Positions 5,304 through 7,152 of a stretch of 7,152 nucleotides of DNA are shown here, in pieces. The position numbers and the translations under genes were made by a program. Origin of the DNA: Halolactibacillus sp051746745 (GTDB taxonomy: Bacteria > Bacillota > Bacilli > Bacillales > Amphibacillaceae); assembly GCA_051746745.1 (NCBI GenBank), contig JBNJFJ010000100.1, forward strand, positions 1-7,152, read 5' to 3'. Under the pieces are notes generated by a model that had not been told where the DNA came from, searched no databases, and worked only from the letters and a program-made list of their open reading frames with translations. Position 1 is the stretch's first letter, and each line of letters starts with the position of its first letter.

Positions 5304-5897
5304 TCAACCGAGTAAACGCGTCACTTTTTCGACATAACGGGTTGTTTCAGTAAATGGTGGCACACCGCCATAGCGGTCGACATTACCAGGACCCGCATTA
5401 TAAGCGGCAAGGGCAAGGGTTTCATTGCCGTTATAGCGCTGTAACATCTGATTCAAATATTTTGTTCCGCCCATGATGTTTTGATAAGGATCAAACCGAT
5501 CTGTTACCCCTAAGCCTTCGGCTGTTTTTGGCATGAGTTGCATTAACCCAGCTGCCCCGGCATGACTCACAGCATCCGGATCAAAGTTTGATTCTGTTTG
5601 AATCACCGCCCGAATCAACTGGTCACTGACACCATACTTCGCACTGGCCTCGCTAATAATCGTGTCAATGGACTCATCAGAGTAGTTAACTTTGATCGGT
5701 GATGGCATCACCACTTGCTCGATTGATGATTGATTTTCAACGAGGTCACGTATGCGTGTATGACCTGAAGCATCTATTTGACTGATAATACTAGAAAAGT
5801 CAAGCGAGGGTGCTTGAGTTTGATTGGTTTGACTAAATTGACTGGTTGATTGTAATTTCATCATCGCTTGCATGAGTTGAATATCTATCTTGCTCAC
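5304..5897 (-). CDS. Lytic transglycosylase, SLT domain (CwlQ/YjbJ-like)
   Basis: Predicted peptidoglycan-cleaving enzyme that cuts the MurNAc-GlcNAc bond. The longest form is 197 residues, similar to B. subtilis CwlQ (YjbJ). Residues 1-70 are low-complexity, rich in Gln, Ser and Thr. The SLT domain (about 74-193) carries the catalytic Glu102 in IQTESNFDPDAV, then AGAAGLMQLMP (113-123) and ALAAYNAGPGNVDRYGGVPPFTETTRYV. No signal peptide or membrane segment is visible, as in YjbJ-type proteins, so the export route is unclear. Start: the frame opens at GTG 5897, two codons after a stop, but the Shine-Dalgarno-like AAGGGGTGA overlaps that GTG. ATA at 5888 would be better spaced and would give (M)DIQLMQAMMKLQ; ATG at 5873 is too far. 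It has its own promoter upstream and ends at the shared bidirectional terminator. Confidence 0.92.
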   Translation of the reverse strand: MSKIDIQLMQAMMKLQSTSQFSQTNQTQAPSLDFSSIISQIDASGHTRIRDLVENQSSIEQVVMPSPIKVNYSDESIDTIISEASAKYGVSDQLIRAVIQTESNFDPDAVSHAGAAGLMQLMPKTAEGLGVTDRFDPYQNIMGGTKYLNQMLQRYNGNETLALAAYNAGPGNVDRYGGVPPFTETTRYVEKVTRLLG

Positions 5898-5932
5898 CCC
5901 TTAGGTGTATCTCTGTTAATTTTTACATATCC

Positions 5933-5961
5933 ATAGTATATTTTAGCGTGTGACTTGTGAA
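5933..5961 (-). promoter_or_regulatory. Likely sigma-A promoter of the transglycosylase gene
   Basis: On the minus strand TTCACA (5961-5956, five of six matches) is separated by 17 bases from TACTAT (5938-5933, four of six). It lies between the sspI terminator and the gene's start, with a predicted leader of about 30 bases. The -10 match is moderate. Confidence 0.55.
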
Positions 5962-5984
5962 AAGTAAAGCACCTAAAAAGATAA

Positions 5985-6006
5985 TAGCCGACCAATTGGT
6001 CGGCTA
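5985..6006 (-). terminator. Perfect 22-bp palindrome, terminator of sspI
   Basis: TAGCCGACC pairs with GGTCGGCTA around AATT, a 9-bp perfect stem 5 bases after the sspI stop on the minus strand. The tail TTATCTTTTT is T-rich but starts a few bases late. Position supports a terminator; the symmetry would also suit a dimeric repressor, since the transglycosylase -35 box lies about 24 bases further on. Confidence 0.75.
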
Positions 6007-6011
6007 AACGT

Positions 6012-6224
6012 TTAGGATGCTTGAAGCGATGTTGAGAGTTCTTTCAGTAACTCGGTCTTATGTTCGGGTGTCGCCTGTTTCCAGTGCAGTTCAAACAAAA
6101 AACCTAGCCCAGGTAAGAGCTGTTCTTCATTTGAACCAATTGCATCAGCGATGGTTTGTTCTAGCTCTTGCGGGGTAACATTTTGTAATTTTTCTTTTAG
6201 CGCCATACGGATATTTAAATTCAT
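6012..6224 (-). CDS. sspI: Small acid-soluble spore protein I
   Basis: Minor small acid-soluble spore protein made in the forespore; in B. subtilis SspI is a sigma-G-dependent spore core component of unknown exact role. The protein is 70 residues, like the family. The conserved pattern is visible: MNLNIRMAL at the start, LEQTIADAIGSNEEQLLPGLGFLFELHW in the middle, then a helix ending ELLKELSTSL. The Shine-Dalgarno sequence AAAGGAG (6238-6232) is 7 bases before the ATG. It diverges from the methyltransferase gene, the same pairing as sspI-ysgA in B. subtilis, and has a sigma-G-like promoter. It is the best evidence that the organism belongs to a spore-forming lineage, though some relatives keep such genes after losing sporulation. 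Confidence 0.93.
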   Translation of the reverse strand: MNLNIRMALKEKLQNVTPQELEQTIADAIGSNEEQLLPGLGFLFELHWKQATPEHKTELLKELSTSLQAS

Positions 6225-6253
6225 CAGTCTACTCCTTTATTTGTTGATAAATA

Positions 6254-6283
6254 TAGTTTGACCAAACTTAGCCAAGTTATGTA
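6254..6283 (-). promoter_or_regulatory. Sigma-G-like (forespore) promoter of sspI
   Basis: On the minus strand TACATA (6283-6278) is followed after 17 bases by CAAACTA (6260-6254). The forespore consensus is about TGNATA-N17/18-CATACTA, so each box has one mismatch. Spacing to the sspI start (about 24 bases of leader) is right, and sspI belongs to the sigma-G regulon in B. subtilis. Confidence 0.6.
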
Positions 6284-6287
6284 TGAT
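6258..6287 (+). promoter_or_regulatory. Sigma-A promoter of the methyltransferase gene
   Basis: TTGACC (6258-6263, five of six) and TATGAT (6282-6287, five of six) are 18 bases apart. Transcription should start near 6294, placing the ATG at 6310 only about 16 bases into the RNA. Its boxes overlap those of the opposite sigma-G-like promoter. Confidence 0.7.
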
Positions 6288-6330
6288 AGAGGAGATATTT
6301 TAAAATTGAATGAAGATAAAGGGTGACACG

Positions 6331-7065
6331 ATGATTACATCAGCTAAAAATGACACAATCAAACAATGGATAAAGTTGCATAAGAAAAAATATCGTGAAC
6401 AGACGGGTCAGTTTCTTCTTGAAGGCGATCATCTTGTCGAAGAAGTATTAGAAAGTGACTGGGAGATAGACCAGTTGATTGTTCATGAAGATAGACAAGG
6501 TGAAGCGTGGCTCAGAGATTACCCAATGACAATGGTTTCAGATCAAGTCTTCAAAGCACTCGCCGATACACCGTCACCACAAGGTGTGATGGCAGTGGTA
6601 AACATAAAGACGTATCAAGCGGATCAGTTTAAAAAAATACTCGTATTAGATAATGTCCAAGACCCTGGAAATGTTGGCACAATGATTCGCACGGCGGATG
6701 CCTTTAACTATGACGGCATTATTTTAGGGGAAGGCACGGTTGATCTATTTAACGATAAAGTGATTCGGTCGACTCAAGGCTCTTTGTTTCACTTACCCGT
6801 TGTAAAAGCGGATTTAAAGGTACTGCTTCCTGACTTAAAGGCACGTGGCGTTCATTTGATTGCATCAACACTTGAAGAAGCCGTTCCGCTTGACGAGGTA
6901 ACGGTTTTTGAAAGTTGTGCAGTGATTGTTGGTAATGAAGGTAGTGGTGTCGCAAAAGAATTACAACAACTGAGTGATGTGAGGGTAAAGATTCCGATCA
7001 CTGGTCGTGCTGAATCACTCAATGTTGGCGTGGCAGCGGGTATTTTACTACACTATTTTCAGTAA
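6331..7065 (+). CDS. ysgA: SPOUT (TrmH/SpoU family) RNA 2'-O-ribose methyltransferase
   Basis: Predicted S-adenosylmethionine-dependent methyltransferase acting on rRNA or tRNA ribose; the exact nucleotide is not deducible. The protein is 244 residues, near B. subtilis YsgA. The N-terminal substrate-binding domain (about 1-95) has FLLEGDHLVEEVL and TPSPQGVMAVV. The SpoU catalytic domain (about 103-244) shows all three motifs: motif 1 DPGNVGTMIRTADAF (111-125, with Asn114 and Arg120), motif 2 IVGNEGSG (199-206) and the trefoil-knot motif 3 IPITGRAESLNVGVAAGILL (221-240). I start at ATG 6331 because AAAGGGTGA (6318-6326) precedes it; the in-frame ATG at 6310 is only about 16 bases after the predicted transcript start and has no site. 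It diverges from sspI. In B. subtilis pheS-pheT follow downstream, which suggests an undisplayed pheST beyond the right edge. Confidence 0.94.
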   Translation: MITSAKNDTIKQWIKLHKKKYREQTGQFLLEGDHLVEEVLESDWEIDQLIVHEDRQGEAWLRDYPMTMVSDQVFKALADTPSPQGVMAVVNIKTYQADQFKKILVLDNVQDPGNVGTMIRTADAFNYDGIILGEGTVDLFNDKVIRSTQGSLFHLPVVKADLKVLLPDLKARGVHLIASTLEEAVPLDEVTVFESCAVIVGNEGSGVAKELQQLSDVRVKIPITGRAESLNVGVAAGILLHYFQ

Positions 7066-7152
7066 CGGTGATAAAAGCTGTCTTATTTCGCGCGATTAAC
7101 AAAAAAGTAACGAAGAAAAGTTTAATTTTCAATTCAACCATTGCAAGACCAC
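7066..7152 (+). other. Right-edge non-coding stretch
   Basis: The 87 bases after the methyltransferase stop contain no ORF and no convincing terminator; only a weak A-T hairpin can be drawn near 7071-7089. By synteny this could be the start of the pheST upstream region, possibly with a T-box leader, but no T-box motif can be confirmed in this fragment. Confidence 0.4.

Noticed and set aside
5985..6006. 22-bp perfect palindrome as a repressor operator
   Set aside because: Its position just after the sspI stop with a T-rich tail on that strand is better explained as a terminator; an operator role remains possible but unsupported.
6749..6955. 68-residue minus-strand ORF inside the methyltransferase gene
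   Set aside because: It is opposite the conserved SpoU catalytic domain and has no domain of its own.
7066..7152. T-box leader of pheS at the right edge
   Set aside because: Synteny makes it plausible, but neither the T-box sequence, a specifier loop nor a promoter can be identified in 87 bases.
1..7152. CRISPR array, insertion sequence, tRNA, prophage or defence genes
   Set aside because: No regular repeats, transposase motifs, cloverleaf sequences or phage or defence domains were seen; gene order is that of a conserved housekeeping region.

Overview
The window looks like a chromosomal segment of a low-GC, spore-forming firmicute of the Bacillaceae type. The evidence is the gene order, which matches the Bacillus subtilis thrS / infC-rpmI-rplT-ysdA-(ysdB)-ysdC and sspI-ysgA neighbourhoods, the presence of a small acid-soluble spore protein gene, strong AGGAGG ribosome-binding sites and sigma-A-like promoters. 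The genus cannot be fixed from the sequence alone. One assembly gap of exactly 100 N interrupts a peptidase gene.

Layout, left half. The 3' third of thrS (threonyl-tRNA synthetase) enters from the left and ends at a strong intrinsic terminator. A free-standing aldo/keto reductase gene follows. A gene-free stretch of about 410 bases comes next (1767-2180). It holds an unexplained 60-nt hairpin, a near-consensus sigma-A promoter, and an infC-operon leader of the ribosomal protein L20 type with mutually exclusive antiterminator and terminator pairings. The operon infC-rpmI-rplT (IF3, L35, L20) follows and ends at a hairpin terminator. infC probably starts at AUU rather than at the ATG that touches its Shine-Dalgarno sequence.

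Layout, right half. Downstream on the same strand lie a DUF1294 membrane protein (ysdA), a dimeric-type dUTPase, and an M42 family aminopeptidase (ysdC-like) broken by the N gap. The peptidase faces a minus-strand lytic transglycosylase gene (cwlQ/yjbJ-like) across a bidirectional terminator. Next, also on the minus strand, is sspI. It diverges from a SPOUT-type RNA 2'-O-methyltransferase gene (ysgA) that runs almost to the right edge. In B. subtilis pheS and pheT come next; they are not in this window.

How it works together. Most genes serve translation (ThrRS, IF3, L35, L20, probable rRNA methylation), with nucleotide-pool cleaning (dUTPase), peptide turnover (M42), cell-wall remodelling (transglycosylase) and spore DNA protection or packing (SspI) beside them. 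I found no defence system, mobile element, CRISPR array, rRNA or tRNA, and no evidently new multi-gene system. The points worth a second look are regulatory: the L20 leader switch and a second stem-loop after it, the AUU start of infC, a possible non-canonical start of the transglycosylase gene, the overlapping face-to-face sigma-G/sigma-A promoters between sspI and ysgA, and two unexplained hairpins.
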